Of a stretch of 64,000 bases of DNA, positions 12,036 to 24,213 are shown piece by piece (the first letter of the stretch is position 1; the number at the start of each line of letters is the position of its first letter). Source of the DNA: Arabidopsis thaliana (lineage: Eukaryota > Streptophyta > Magnoliopsida > Brassicales > Brassicaceae); assembly GCF_000001735.4 (NCBI RefSeq), contig NC_003070.9, positions 6,138,001 to 6,202,000 of the forward strand, in the 5' to 3' direction. Under the pieces are notes generated by a model. That model saw only the letters and a list, made by a program, of their open reading frames with translations. It was not told the DNA's origin and did not search any database. The translations under genes were made by a program, and so were the position numbers.

Positions 12036-14185
12036 TTAGAAATCATCACCACGGAAGAAAGGTCCATTGAAGAATGAAGTGGAGAAAGTACCTCCACTGT
12101 TAGGAAATAGAGTGAGGAAGCAAATGAGTCCAAGGACTATACCCCAAGCGAACCTATCGTCCCCTACAGGTGTGATTTCGTCTTTTGCGGGTGTTTCTTC
12201 GCCACCGCGGAAGAAGGTTGCGAATAGCCCCCAAGCTAAACACAAGACGCTTCCGCTGAGACCTCCGATACCAAGAAGGAGTGATGTGGTAAATGAGAGA
12301 ATTGCAGCTGTGCTTCTTCCAAACATGGCTTGAGCGATTCGACCTCCTTCAAGTCTTCCACATGGTAATAAGTTCAATGAAGTCACTACCATACCTGAAA
12401 AGAGTTAAAATGAGGTTTAGGAAATGATAAGAAACTATAATGTAAACCAACAAAAGTTATCAAGTTTACCCAAAAGACCAGCGAAAGCGAGCGGATCAAC
12501 TGGAACACCAACTCCTTCAACCGCATTAGGTAATACATTACCAAGATCATCCGCATAAGGACCAACAACGAATTGGACAAATGAAAGCAACGGGTTATTG
12601 TCAAAGAACTGTGGTCTTATATACCTATATAGAATGTTAAACAACCAATCAGAAAAGTGCGTTGAACAATAGCAAAAGAAAGAATTCAAATTTAATGAAG
12701 CACTTACAAAGCATTGTCACCTCCATTGAAACTACCATCAGATATAAACGCAGCTGCTGCAAGCAGAAGCGAGGTCAGGTACGCGCTAGCTGTACGGGCT
12801 ACTGGGATGTCGAATAACGCCTTTTTATTAGGAAGCAATGACTCATAATTGTTCATAACTCCTAAGCAACCAGTCCAATTTGATGGCACAAGAAACGACG
12901 GGCTTAATTTGACACCGTGTCGCGCAGCGGTTACTCTAGTTGCTATCTGAAGCAAAGAACTAACAGGTTTAGTTACATGTATACAGCAAAGGAACCTGGA
13001 GTTAGTTCTTTTAATTTGCTTCGGCTTACCTCTGAGACACCTAAGATGGAAAGGAACCCGCCAAAAAGAGGAACTACATTAGCAATGTAGTCATCAAAAG
13101 TGGCGTCGGGTTTCAGGAAAAACCCACTCATAAGAGCTATGGTTCCAAAGGTTGTAACACATAAAGCAATTGCACTAACATATCCCCAAGGAGTGCTTAA
13201 TCTAGTTGATTCAAACTGTAGATCAATTTCCGCCTTCGGCTGCACCATACACACCTTTAAAAGCACAAATAACAAACAATTCACAATTAGCTTAAATCCT
13301 GAGATCAAAGAACATCAAAGTTAAAGAGTTTTCAAAGCTTTCTTCTACCTGCTTTGTGATCTCATTGGACCTTTCTTCCATAAACCACACAACAACATCA
13401 CGCCCAGCTGCTTCAGATAGCTTAGCTTCAAGCTTAGGTGTGACTTCATCAATGGGTTTTCTCAGGTTCCCAATGAAGATTCCTCCATCTCCAAACCGGC
13501 GAACATCCGTAGCGAAAAATGTATCGAACCCAAAACAGCTCTTCAACTGTCCCATCATCACAAACCACTTTCAAAAACAATGCATTCCAACAAAACAAAG
13601 AAGAATCATAGCATAAGAGAAATGAATTCATTTTTTTACCTTGTTGAGATCAAGAGCCTTGAAAGTCTCTTCTGCTTTCTCAAGCCTTTCTTTCTCTTTA
13701 GTCAAACTATCACGAGCCAAGCTGTTGTAAATTCCAATGATCGGATTCTCACTGTTGCTTTCCTTGTTCAGCTCCTTGAGCTTACGATCAGTTCTCGTCT
13801 TCTCAAGCTTTATCGCAGCTTCGATAGATGGATTCCCCATAAACTTCTTGAACTCCTCGTCTGTTTTCCAATCCATCTCTTGCTGCTTCGACTTCTTTTC
13901 CTCCTCTTCTTCACTGCTCTCTGGAGAAGGCGGCGCATTATTGTTATCGTGGTCTTCTTTTTGCTCCTCCGCTAACGCCACCGGAGAAGGAGCTTCGTTC
14001 ACAGGTTCACGAACGCGATCATCTTCCGCTGAACATCTCAAAGAATGTCTGCTTCTCGTTGTCTGATTCACAGAAGCTTTCCCAAAGTTCGAAAATTCTG
14101 CTCTGTCAAAGCGACGAAGATGCAAACTGTGACAGGATTTAAGAGTTAAGGAAGATGATGGAGTAGAAACAAAGAGAGAAGCCAT
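12036..14185 (-). CDS. EGY3: EGY3, catalytically incomplete plastid site-2 protease homologue
   Basis: Six exons encode 573 residues: 14185-13640, 13546-13349, 13254-13030, 12946-12708, 12624-12470, 12394-12036. A Ser-rich N-terminus (MASLFVSTPSSSLTL) fits a chloroplast transit peptide and is followed by an acidic, Glu-rich stretch (about 60-110). Six to eight hydrophobic membrane segments occupy 265-570. Active EGY1/EGY2 zinc proteases carry HELGH in the first conserved helix. Here the equivalent segment reads IATRVTAARHGVKL (324-337), without the HExxH zinc site. The second motif is NLLPCGRLEGGR (462-473), with Glu where proteases have the liganding Asp (LDGG). Family knowledge links EGY3 to chloroplast heat and oxidative stress as a pseudo-protease. 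Locus as recalled: At1g17870. Confidence 0.95.
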
Positions 14186-14571
14186 GGTTTACGAAAACTC
14201 AGAAAGATTGAGATTTGACGACGAATAGACATGTCTCTGAGAGAGAATTTGTAGAGAAAGTGATGAAATGTCTGGAAAGTTTGAGAAGAAACTCATACAG
14301 TACAGGTGGAATGGTTTTTATGCAACAAGACAATGTGTCACATCAAAATCTTCTAATCCACATAGTGAAGAGGAAGAAGAAGACGAGGACCTGATTTGCT
14401 GTCAAAGAATCAATAAGACATCAAATAATTGGATAAAAACCTTAAGTCATTAGATGGAAAACAAGATTCTGGTCGGAAACTACAAAAAGGATCGAGCGAA
14501 CAAACATATTATAAAGATATGTAAAAATCAAAGTGCGGTTTTTTTTTGGATGTGGTCTCGCTCTTTTCTCT
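14186..14571. other. EGY3 5' flank / BTF3 3' flank
   Basis: 386 bases between two minus-strand genes in tandem. They hold the EGY3 leader (to about 14270), its short promoter and the BTF3 3'UTR. I see no clear heat-shock element triplet and no separate gene. Confidence 0.5.
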
Positions 14572-15425
14572 CTAAGAAGAAGCAGCAGCAGCTGGTGCTT
14601 TCTCTTCAGCAGCAGTTTCGAATGTCTCTCCAACAAGCTCTGGGACATCGTCATCATCCTCTTCTTGTATGGTTGCTGAGGCGGCATTACCTTCACCAGA
14701 AGCCTGTTTCTGGAACTGTTCTGCTAGCTTCTTCAGGTTGTCCATGTTGTCTGGTCCTGAAAGAGATCAAAGTAACATAAAGTTAGAGACCTTAGGATCG
14801 ATGAAGAACATTTAAGAGCTGTACAGTTACATGGTACACACCAAGTTGGCTGATGATCTGAGGAAGGATATCTTGCAATTCTGCAGGAAGCAACACGTTT
14901 ACATTAATCAGAGAAGATGAAATGAAGAAGAAACAAGAAAGTAGAGATTAAGAGATATTATGAGATGCAATACTTTTGGTCTGAGGAGAACCGCTAACAA
15001 CCCATGTGTTTGCAGCAATTGAAGCTTGAACTGTAGTAACATTCAAAGGAGGAACAATGATCAGTAACATGAAAAAAAGGTTCTGATGTATAGATAAAAA
15101 ATGGTTAAAAATGACTTACCCTTAGGGTTGATGAACTGAATAACAACATCATCCTTAAAGATGTTAACTTCTTCAATAGCGGGAATGGAGTTAACTCCAA
15201 TTCTCTTAAGAGTGCTTTGAAGCCTCTTGTCATCAGTTGTATTGGTCTTGTGCACAGCCTTCTTCTTTCTGCAAGTAAAAATCGAATGGTTTCATAACAC
15301 AAATCATAGTAAATGCTAAGTATTGAACAATGAAATTGGTTGAATAAAACTCTATACCTTCTGACAGTACCCTTTCCGCCAGTGCGGACGGTATTAGCCA
15401 TCTTCATCAACTTCTCCCTATTCAT
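14572..15425 (-). CDS. BTF3: BTF3, beta subunit of nascent polypeptide-associated complex
   Basis: Five coding exons (15425-15358, 15268-15120, 15030-14974, 14880-14842, 14756-14572) give 165 residues. The ATG sits immediately after a splice acceptor (CACAG/ATGAATAGG), so the 5'UTR is spliced; a plausible leader donor lies near 15866. The protein opens [26 protein letters not shown], the basic ribosome-contacting segment of NAC-beta. The NAC domain follows (about 37-100, [18 protein letters not shown]...) and an acidic/Ala-rich tail ends it. It binds nascent chains at the ribosome exit with NAC-alpha. The promoter has translation-gene elements (see 15790-16120). Locus as recalled: At1g17880. 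Confidence 0.95.
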
Positions 15426-15789
15426 CTGTGTATAAACCATAATAAGAAGCAAAATCCATCAATCCCCAAATCACTTCCAAAAGAATCAATGAACACATTA
15501 ACTGCTAATAATACATTCACAAAAACTTCTTATTATACAAGAAACTAGTGAGAAGAAAGTAAGCGCGAACAGATTTAAACTCAGATGCGTATGAAGACAC
15601 GGTGATGTGACTAGTAGTTTTAACCTAAATTTAATCATTTTCAATCGATTAGGTATACCAAATCCCCCAATCAAACACACAGAGAAGTTGAAAACCCAGT
15701 AAATTCCCAAACACCGACAAAAACTAATCCTATCTACAGAAAGAAGCGAAATGAATCAAGAAAGAAAGATATCTGACATTTTGCAAAAT

Positions 15790-16120
15790 CGGGGATTAGA
15801 GAAACCCTAGAACCGGAGAGATAAAACACTAATAGAAAGGAAAATTACAGTGATAATGAATTTACCTTGAGATTAGGGTTCTTCCTTGTTCGAAGAGTGT
15901 GAGGAGATAAGAAAATGAAACAAAAAGAAAAGAAACAGAGAGAGGAGAGACGCGGGCGGCGCAGGGTTTTGCCCTTTAACTATATGCTATTCGGAGCCAA
16001 CCTCGTCTCTTAATCTAACGGTGGATATCAGATATTCCATAAAGAAATCTCCATCACTACCGTTGGATGCTCGATGATAATATTGGCCCATAAGGCCCAA
16101 AACTAAACTGGGCCAATAAT
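15790..16120 (-). promoter_or_regulatory. BTF3 leader and promoter with telo-box and site II elements
   Basis: A telo-box AAACCCTAG lies at 15802-15810. GGCCCA/TGGGCC (TCP site II) elements lie at 16085-16090, 16094-16099 and 16109-16114. This pairing is the usual promoter signature of plant ribosomal-protein and translation genes and fits the NAC-beta gene just downstream on the minus strand. The remainder of 15426-16477 is leader intron, promoter and the GER2 3'UTR, with nothing else seen. Confidence 0.6.
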
Positions 16121-16477
16121 TATTTACTGGGCTCTTTTGTGCCGTAATCAATCACCAGTATTAGCGCGTAGCAAACCATAATCTTTTGGTTACCAGAATT
16201 TCAAAATCCACAAATTTATCTAAATGAGTTTATCAATGAACAGACTTGTTTAGTTGACTAAAATTTAGAGAAGAAAGCTATTCGATTATTGATAATCTCA
16301 ACAACAATGGTACATTTATTACAAAGTAAGTTTGCTTAACTTGAACTGTATGAAATCCATGAATACAAAAATTACATAAAAGAGATAGAGAGATCTGTAT
16401 AGAACCAAAAATCAAACGCATAAACATTCACGTGTAAAGAGAATGAATATTGCTTTGTGTTTTGGACCTTGTTTTTT

Positions 16478-17596
16478 TTACTGCTTCTTCTGCACAACAT
16501 TTTCCAAATACCATTCATAAGTTTGGGAGAGGCCATCTTTAAGCGAAATCTTCGGTGTCCATCCCAAAGACGCAAGCTTCGAGCTATCCATCAGTTTCCT
16601 TGGTGTCCCGTCTGGTTTTGTGGTATCCCAAACAAGCTTTCCTTTAAACCCAACAACTTCTTTCACCAACTCAGCCAATTCTTTGATCGTCACTTCAACA
16701 CCACTTCCTACATTCACATGCTCAAATCCGCTGTACTGATCCATCAAGAAAACACAAGCATCAGCCAAATCATCGACATGTAAAAACTCCCTCAACGGGC
16801 TTCCACTTCCCCAAACCACAACTTCGTCAGCATTATTGGCTTTGGCTTCATGAAACCTCCTCATGAGAGCAGGCAGCACATGGGAATTCTCCGGGTGGAA
16901 ATTATCATTCTGACCATACAGATTCGTGGGCATACCGGAGATAGCATCCCACTGATGCTGAAGCCGGTAAGCTTGACACATCTTAATACCCGCGATCTTG
17001 GCGATCGCATACCATTCGTTTGTCGGTTCGAGCGGACCGGTAAGAAGCGCAGATTCGGGAATCGGCTGAGGAGCAAATTTGGGGTAAATGCAAGATGAAC
17101 CAAGGAAGAGGAGTTTCTTCACACCGTGTGTATAAGCAGAGTGGATCACATTGGTCTGGATTTGGAGATTGACCCCAATGAAATCAGCTGGGTATGTGTT
17201 GTTAGCATGAATCCCACCGACTTTAGCAGCAGCTAGGATGACATAAACTGGTTTCTCTGTAGCAAAGAAAGATTCAACATCTGATTGGCTAGTGAGATCA
17301 AGCTCTGAATGGGTTCGAAGGACCAAATTGGTGAAACCCTGATCCTGGAGCTTGCGGACAATGGCAGATCCAACCAATCCCCTATGTCCAGCGACAAAGA
17401 TCTTGGCGGATTTCTCTAACATAAACGAACCTGATTTCATCTCTGCACAGAATTACGAGGGATCAAAGACCTAGGGTTCCAAAATTTCCACGAAAATCTA
17501 AATTCAATTCCACAAAACTCCGTATATAGACATGAAACATTATATTCAGACATAAAATAGAGAGATGGACGTACCGGATCCTGTGTTGTCCGCCAT
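16478..17596 (-). CDS. GER2: GER2, GDP-4-keto-6-deoxymannose 3,5-epimerase-4-reductase
   Basis: Two exons (17596-17575 and 17442-16478) give 328 residues starting MADNTGSEMKSG. An internal ATG at 17440 would give a 320-residue form lacking exon 1. It is an extended SDR enzyme with the NADP-binding motif GHRGLVG (26-32) and catalytic YxxxK in WYAIAKIAG (Tyr152, Lys156), plus the conserved [16 protein letters not shown] substrate loop. It catalyses the last step of GDP-L-fucose synthesis in the cytosol, after GMD/MUR1, supplying fucose for xyloglucan, pectin and N-glycans. Length is normal for the family. Locus as recalled: At1g17890. Confidence 0.96.
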
Positions 17597-18900
17597 TGTT
17601 TAGTCAATTAGTTCTACAAGACGATGAGCGATTGAGAATGGGGATTTTGACTTATAGATATCAGTTTTCGAAGTCAACGACAGAAGCTTAGATTTGTAGG
17701 TAAAGGTTAAATTCCTTGGAGAATGTAATGTGGAGGAGATCTGAATATCCGCCGGCGATCTGAATCGGTGTCGGATATTTTGTTATTCAGTTTATGGATC
17801 CTGGCCCATGGGCCTAAATAAAATAGTCACCTCACTCTCCGCCCATTTCGCTTACTTTTCCATCGTTACGTTATTGGCCTATTGCAATTAAACCGGACCA
17901 AATTCCGGTTCGCAGCTGTGAGTTACCAAATTAGCTCCATCAGCCAGGTGTCCGTACTCCGTACCATCCATAAGAAGAGTACGGATTCGAATAAAATATA
18001 AGCCTAGTGGTTTGGTGAAGACTGTGACAAACCTTTAGAAGACTCAAATAAACAAACATTAGCCTAGTGGAGCATTTTTGCGATAGAAGACGACACATTC
18101 TTTTTCATCATCGATGATTGGATGAGATGTGATTTTCAAACACAAGCAAGTAAGTGGTAGTTACAAATTATGCAGTGACCGACGACCGTGGATGCTGAAG
18201 TCCAAGGGATAAGGAAATATTATAATGGTCTTAGACCTCTTCGTTACACACAATTAGAAATGAAAAAATCAATTTATGTATAGAAAATGTCGCTCATAGA
18301 GACGTTTGGAGAAAGGAATTGGGCAAAGGAAAGAGGAGAACCACTAGGTTACAACTTAAAATAGTACTTAATCGCTACTCAAATATGATGAATATTTTTA
18401 AAAGAAATTTTCACATAAGTGTATGAAAAAAAAATTACTCTCATGGTTTGTCAAAGTGAGATATGGTTTTCACCGTTTGTCTTTTCAATTGTTTTCAAAT
18501 CAAAATATTCTTAATGGGAGCAACCAAACCACACAACACTTGATTTCGGTTTAGTTTCTGTGGTTCAGTTTTGAGAAAAAAAAAAAAAAAAACTGAAACA
18601 AAGAAATCGAAGAAGAAGAAAAAGAGAAAGAGACGGAGAAATTCGAGAGAGAAGTAGAAAGAAGTTCAAAATTCATTATCCACTCCTTCATATTTCGACA
18701 TCTCTCCATTGAACTCCAAAATTGAGGAACAAATTTCTTGTTTTCAGAGATGAACAAAATGCAAAAAAAAAGCTCATAGATTCAAACACTTTAGCTTTTT
18801 AAACTAAAGATACTCTAGGTTTACAAGATTTATTTATAAATAGTAATCAAAACGTAAAAAAGTGAGATTTTGAGAAAACTAATAAAGACGGCCACAAAAT
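17597..18900. other. GER2 upstream region and intergenic DNA
   Basis: A perfect 12-bp palindrome GGCCCATGGGCC at 17803-17814 contains two overlapping TCP site II cores and probably belongs to the GER2 promoter. Beyond about 17950 I see only AT-rich intergenic sequence with short homopolymers (A run near 18577-18592) and no supported gene. Confidence 0.5.
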
Positions 18901-18919
18901 TAGGTTTGCAGAAAAGGAT

Positions 18920-20470
18920 ACACAGGTTGAAGATGACTGGAAAATTACAATTATACCCTTCATCGAATTTTTCTGTGTACGTATATCCAATTTACAGTGT
19001 ACGTACACAAAATTATTTATTAGAACGTATTTGGGACAATTTCTAATAACTCAAACTATTTTATTACGTATTCTTATATCTCAATAATCTCAATACATAC
19101 ATAATAATTAAATAAAAATAGATGGTGAAATAATGTACGTACATTTTTGTTGGTAAATTAATGTATGTACATGTGTAATAATATACGTACATCTTTGTTT
19201 GTGAATTAAATTATTAAGAAAAATTTATTGATACAATATTAAACCAATATTGTCAGTGGCTGAGATAAGTCATTGTTTGTTGTATGATTTTTCTGTTCTT
19301 AAAAACACTTCTCAATCTCTAGTGTACGTACATTGGTACAAACCATGTTGACACATACTTCTTGGAGTCACAACTGGTGTACGGTCACCCGAGTGAGAAA
19401 TGTTATCTCTGTCAGGTACACGCTGACTTGTGTACGTACACTCTGCCAACAGACGACTGAATTCCCCTGGTGTGAGAATGACGTTCTCCTCAACATTCCA
19501 TATTCTTCTACAATTACATCGTTCCACTTGTTGTAATCACAATCTTCGTCACTACTTTCACTACCATCAATAGTAGGATCGAGGGTACTTCCCCCCATAG
19601 ATTCATCGTCACCCTGATAATCATCATACCCATCACCATCTTCGTTGTCCCCCTCCTTTTCATCCTCATCTGTTTTATCGTCTTCAATGTTGTCTTGCTC
19701 ATCTACGGCCTCATTATTTTCATCAACATTTGAAACACGGTCACTTTCAGCATCGTCACCATGAGTCCTAGAGACATTATTTCCGAGTGTCTTGACGGTT
19801 GTAATGAAAGAGACAAACAAGTTGAGAGAAGGATACCTACCACGAATTAAAAAGAACGTATTCAACCCCACTTGACTGTCAATGTAGACAGGAGGGCGTT
19901 TAGTATCTATCATCACTAACATCTCTCCCGGAATCCAGTAACTAATTATGGGATTGATCTCTATGAACTACAAACTGAAAGCCTCGCTTAGTGTTACGTA
20001 CAAATTCCGTGTACGTCATGTTTTCCTTAACACGTACACAGCGACCAAACATGTATTCCTTTAGTTTAAATTTTTATTCTTCTTCTTTGCATCTTCACTC
20101 ACCGACCATACTAAATACAGGAATATCCATTACCCAACAACATCATAAATTCAGGAAAAACCTAGTAAATGCAACTGAAAACATGATTATATCTACAAAA
20201 ACAAATAGAATTTCAATATACACACTTAAAACATAAATATTTACACATTTATCATTTTCAACCAACAAAATTGAAAATAAAATATTTCTGGGTTTATCTA
20301 TAAAAAACAAAGTTGATTTCGAACACAATTGAAGATCATAGTGTGTTATAACAAAAACATTTTTTAAAACTTCATTACTTACACGATAATGCTTATCTTG
20401 GCTCCAAACTTCGGAAATAAACAAGATCAACACTTCTTGAGCATCAATGTACGTTCGCAATTAATGTTTG
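18920..20470 (-). mobile_element. Decayed Mutator-like (MuDR/VANDAL-type) element remnant
   Basis: The minus strand encodes fragments like the N-terminal region of plant MuDR transposase proteins (see the pseudogene entry). The whole interval carries at least ten close matches to a palindromic GTGTACGTACAC-type motif, near 18974, 18997, 19133, 19161, 19181, 19322, 19430, 19994, 20010, 20031 and 20446. I found no other place in the window with such a cluster. I could not find terminal inverted repeats or a target-site duplication, so the boundaries are the outer motifs and are approximate. Some VANDAL elements lack TIRs and carry species-specific motif arrays read by their anti-silencing protein. 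Whether this array is such a set is inference. Confidence 0.5.
19368..20060 (-). pseudogene. MuDR-like transposase N-terminal fragment, broken
   Basis: Reading leftward, an open stretch below 19965 translates as PIISYWIPGEMLVMIDTKR, then PPVYIDSQVGLNTFFLIRG, then an unusually acidic linker (many D and E, about 60 residues), then decays toward 19368. The run matches my memory of the N-terminal region of Arabidopsis MuDR-type proteins. Upstream sequence (20060-19965) continues similarly (KEYMFGRCVRVKENMTYTEF) but in another frame, and the joining frame has a TAG, so the coding sequence is disrupted by at least one frameshift or stop. No transposase DDE core or MULE zinc knuckle is present in the window. 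It is likely a truncated non-autonomous relic. Confidence 0.5.
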
Positions 20471-21125
20471 TTCCTGGGTTCATCTTTAATTCAACAATTA
20501 TTGTCAATAATTTTATAATTTTATAACATGTAATGATGATTTTGCATTAATTATGACAAGAGTCACGTCTAAACTTTTTGGGCCATTAAATGTTGATGTC
20601 ATTTCGTTTTTAATGGAAAAAATCTCTCTTCTTACTGTACAGCCGCACTCCTCAACGTGAAACAAAAATAATTCCAACTAAACCGGAACAGTGTACCTAA
20701 CTAAACCTGACTAACTAAACTGTACATTCAACAGTTTCTCAGCTGTAGCAGCAAGGAAAAAATGGTCAAATTTCAGCTGAAAAGACAAAACGTGAAAACT
20801 ACCTTTCACTTTGCCAATCCTTGAAAATAAAATATGGTCAAAAGGTGTGGCCCGCAAATTACCCTATTTTAAATTTGATTGGGTGCAACTTTGAGCTGTA
20901 GTAAGTAAAAAAAGGGATGTTGGGAGTTGACTTAAGATGTTTTGAGCTATCATATATTCGTCACTGTTTGATTTCTTCTAAGGCCATAAGCGTTTCCGAC
21001 ATACAAACAAGTAGCATTGTACCAGCAGAACGGGTCTAAAGAAACAATGAATGTAACCTTCCCTATAACTCTATAAGTATCCGTCTCAGCTGTGCATACT
21101 TGTTTAACAAGAAACATTCAACATC
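20471..21125 (+). promoter_or_regulatory. Upstream region of the WAK-like kinase
   Basis: AT-rich, with scattered W-box cores (TGGTCAAA near 20763 and 20834, GTTGAC near 20926), which fits a defence-related receptor kinase. The leader just before 21126 is short. No other gene seen. Confidence 0.35.
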
Positions 21126-23615
21126 ATGAGGGGAAACAAGAATTACTACTTTCTGAGTCTCCTCTATTTTCTAAGTCTACCCATCCTTCATTTTAGCTCT
21201 TGTACACACAAATGTGGAGATATCCAGATCCCGTTCCCCTTTGGAATCGGAGAAATAGGTTGCTATCTCGACGAGTGGTACCAAGTCGAATGTCGACCAA
21301 GTGCTACTTCTGGGAAAGTTTTCCCCTTCCTTCCCAAAATCAACATGGAGGTTGTGAATATTTCCCTTCCGGGGACCAATGATGATATCTTTTATACTTA
21401 TCCGTCATTCTCTTCAATTCGTGTCAAAAGCCCGGTTGCATCCATGGGATGTTCTACCGATGGAAACGATTCTGGATTGACTTTGAATTTTACGGAGACT
21501 CCTTTTTTCTTTGGGGACCAAAACAACCTCGTGGCTGTCGGTTGCAATAACAAGGCGTCGCTGACAAATGTAGAACCAACGATGGTGGGATGCGAGTCGA
21601 CTTGCACTACAAGCAACAATTCGCGGAGCATCCCTTTTTTCAACAAAGTTGGATGCTCTGGGTCCGTCGACAGCGTCACTCGAGACCTCTTGCCTAAAAA
21701 CTACATACCGGTTTGCAGTACAACGAAAATACAGGACGACACATTAATCTGCAACGGGGAGGGATGCTGCCAGGCAAAAGCACCTGTTGGCTCTCAACAA
21801 CTCATTGGTGTCACAATAACGAACTCTACTAATGGAAACCTTACAAAGGGAGGAGGATGCAAAGTTGCCTTTTTAACAGATGAAGTCTACACTTTATCGA
21901 ATGCAACCGATCCTGAACAGTTTTTTTCTAAGGGCGTTACTGTTAGCCTAGGATGGTTCATTCAAACGAAAAACCATTCGTTTTTACAGTCATTGGACTG
22001 CCAAAACAGAGGAGAATTGGATAAAGGTAAAAAAAGAACAAGACAATGCACATGCGATAATCATATAGCTTCCGGGATGGGTTACGCAAGTTGTGCATGT
22101 GCTAGCGGTTACAAGGGCAATCCATACGTTTCAGACGACTGCCAAGGTTTTTTTTGTTTGTGCATCTAACATCATCTATCATCTGAGTACAATTTCATGA
22201 CTTTCTTTTTATACGTAGTTTCATGACTCTTTCGTTTGCAGATATTAATGAGTGTACCGAATATAAGAACCCCTGTGGGGATACCAGAATTTTATATCGC
22301 AATACTTGTATTAATACATCGGGAGGTCATCGTTGCATAGACTACCACATTCCAGAAGTAATGCTAGGTAAGTCACTAAATTATGTATCGAAACTCAAGC
22401 AACAAAATTTTAAGATATTAAAAAAAATGATGATGAACGTCTAGTTTTTCTTGTGTGGTGTTTACAGGATTAGGTGCAGGTTTTTTTGTCTTAATCGTAG
22501 GGGGTGGTATATGGTGGTGGAGAAAACTTCTTAGAAAAAGGAGGATGACAAACCGCAAGAGGAAATTCTTCAAACGTAATGGAGGACTATTGTTGCAGCA
22601 ACAGTTAAATACAACTCAAGGCAGAGTTGAAAAAACAAAATTATTTAGCTCAAGAGAGCTGGAGAAAGCCACTGATAACTTCAACGATAATAGGGTTATT
22701 GGACAAGGCGGTCAAGGAACTGTGTACAAAGGTATGCTCGTAGATGGTAGATCCGTAGCAGTCAAGAAATCCAATGTTGTAGATGAAGACAAACTACAAG
22801 AGTTCATCAACGAAGTCATTATTCTCTCTCAGATCAACCATAGACACGTCGTGAAGCTTTTGGGATGTTGCCTTGAGACAGAAGTTCCTATTCTGGTGTA
22901 CGAGTTCATCCCCAACGGAAACCTCTTTCAACATCTCCATGAAGAATTTGACGACTACACAGCCTTATGGGGTGTACGTATGCGCATTGCTGTAGATATC
23001 TCGGGAGCTTTTTCGTATCTACATACTGCTGCATGTTCTCCAATTTATCACAGAGATATCAAGTCAACAAACATATTACTCGATGAGAAATACCGGGCCA
23101 AAGTATCTGATTTTGGAACTTCAAGATCAGTTTCCATAGATCATACTCATTGGACAACTGTAATATCGGGTACAGTCGGGTATGTGGATCCAGAATACTA
23201 CGGTTCTAGCCACTTTACTGAGAAAAGTGATGTTTATAGTTTCGGGGTTGTCCTAGTAGAGCTTATTACAGGAGAGAAGCCTGTTATAACCCTTTCAGAG
23301 ACTCAAGAAATAACAGGGTTGGCAGATTATTTCAGACTTGCAATGAGAGAGAACCGACTCTTTGAGATCATCGATGCTCGAATAAGAAATGATTGCAAGC
23401 TGGAACAGGTCATTGCAGTGGCAAATCTGGCATTGAGGTGTCTGAAGAAAACAGGGAAGACTCGGCCAGATATGAGAGAAGTTTCTACAGCTTTGGAGAG
23501 GATTTGTTCAGCTCCAGAGGATTTTCAGGTGCAAATTCAAATTGATGAAGAAGATGAAACCACGAAGTTATTTAGAGGCTATTCTGGAAGCACGGAGATT
23601 GCAAGATCAATGTGA
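21126..23615 (+). CDS. Wall-associated kinase-like receptor protein
   Basis: Three exons (21126-22146, 22242-22367, 22468-23615) encode 764 residues. A signal peptide (about 1-26) precedes the galacturonan-binding GUB_WAK domain ([17 protein letters not shown]) and a Cys-rich WAK-associated region. Next come an EGF-like/calcium-binding EGF segment ([13 protein letters not shown], about 341-382) and a transmembrane helix ([18 protein letters not shown], 383-400) followed by basic stop-transfer residues. The kinase domain is complete: [11 protein letters not shown] loop, VAVKK lysine (about 482), [11 protein letters not shown] (catalytic Asp579) and DFG (597-599), an RD-type Ser/Thr kinase. It should sense pectin or oligogalacturonides at the plasma membrane. 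Ligand and role are inferred from family. Locus as recalled: At1g17910. Confidence 0.93.
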
Positions 23616-24213
23616 GGTAGTGTACACAGTAATTTGATGGTCAAATACATTTGATGTCTTTTGTTAAGGCTTGCTAAGTTTGTTTATTTGTAACTCAATT
23701 GATATATTGTGTGGTTATGATCCTCAAAAGCAACTTCTCAGTTCCATTACTTGTCCTAAGATCTCCAACTATACTATCACCTTTAATCAATCACAATGTC
23801 TCAGGTTATGCTAATGGACAGATTCAAAACTATAATGCAATAGCAAATATTGAGATTAATGGCCATAGATAGAGAAACTATGGAATAAATTAAACCAAGA
23901 AGAAATAGTAATTTGGTCATTGTAATTAGACAAAAAGAAGTAAAAAACAAACAAACAGAAGTCAATGCCCGAACCATACAAAAAAACATTTGTGCATGGT
24001 GCGTTCTTGACTCCCACTTTCCCACTAAGCTTAAAAAAGAAACTCAAAAATAAAGAACAAGAAAGAGGAGAGAGAGAGTGATACCCAGAAGAATAATGAT
24101 TTCTTACACTCTTTGCAGGCATTGAAGACAAAACACTAATAATAACTTTCACTTCTCTGCTCATTGAAGACCCTTCTCAGAAATCAGATGGGGAAATAGC
24201 TTTTAATGACGTC
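23616..24213. other. Convergent 3' flanks of WAK-like gene and HDG12
   Basis: 598 bases between facing stop codons. AT-rich, presumed 3'UTRs, no additional gene visible. Confidence 0.5.

Noticed and set aside
14268..14453. 61-codon ORF upstream of EGY3
   Set aside because: Lies in the EGY3 promoter/BTF3 3' flank, no homology features.
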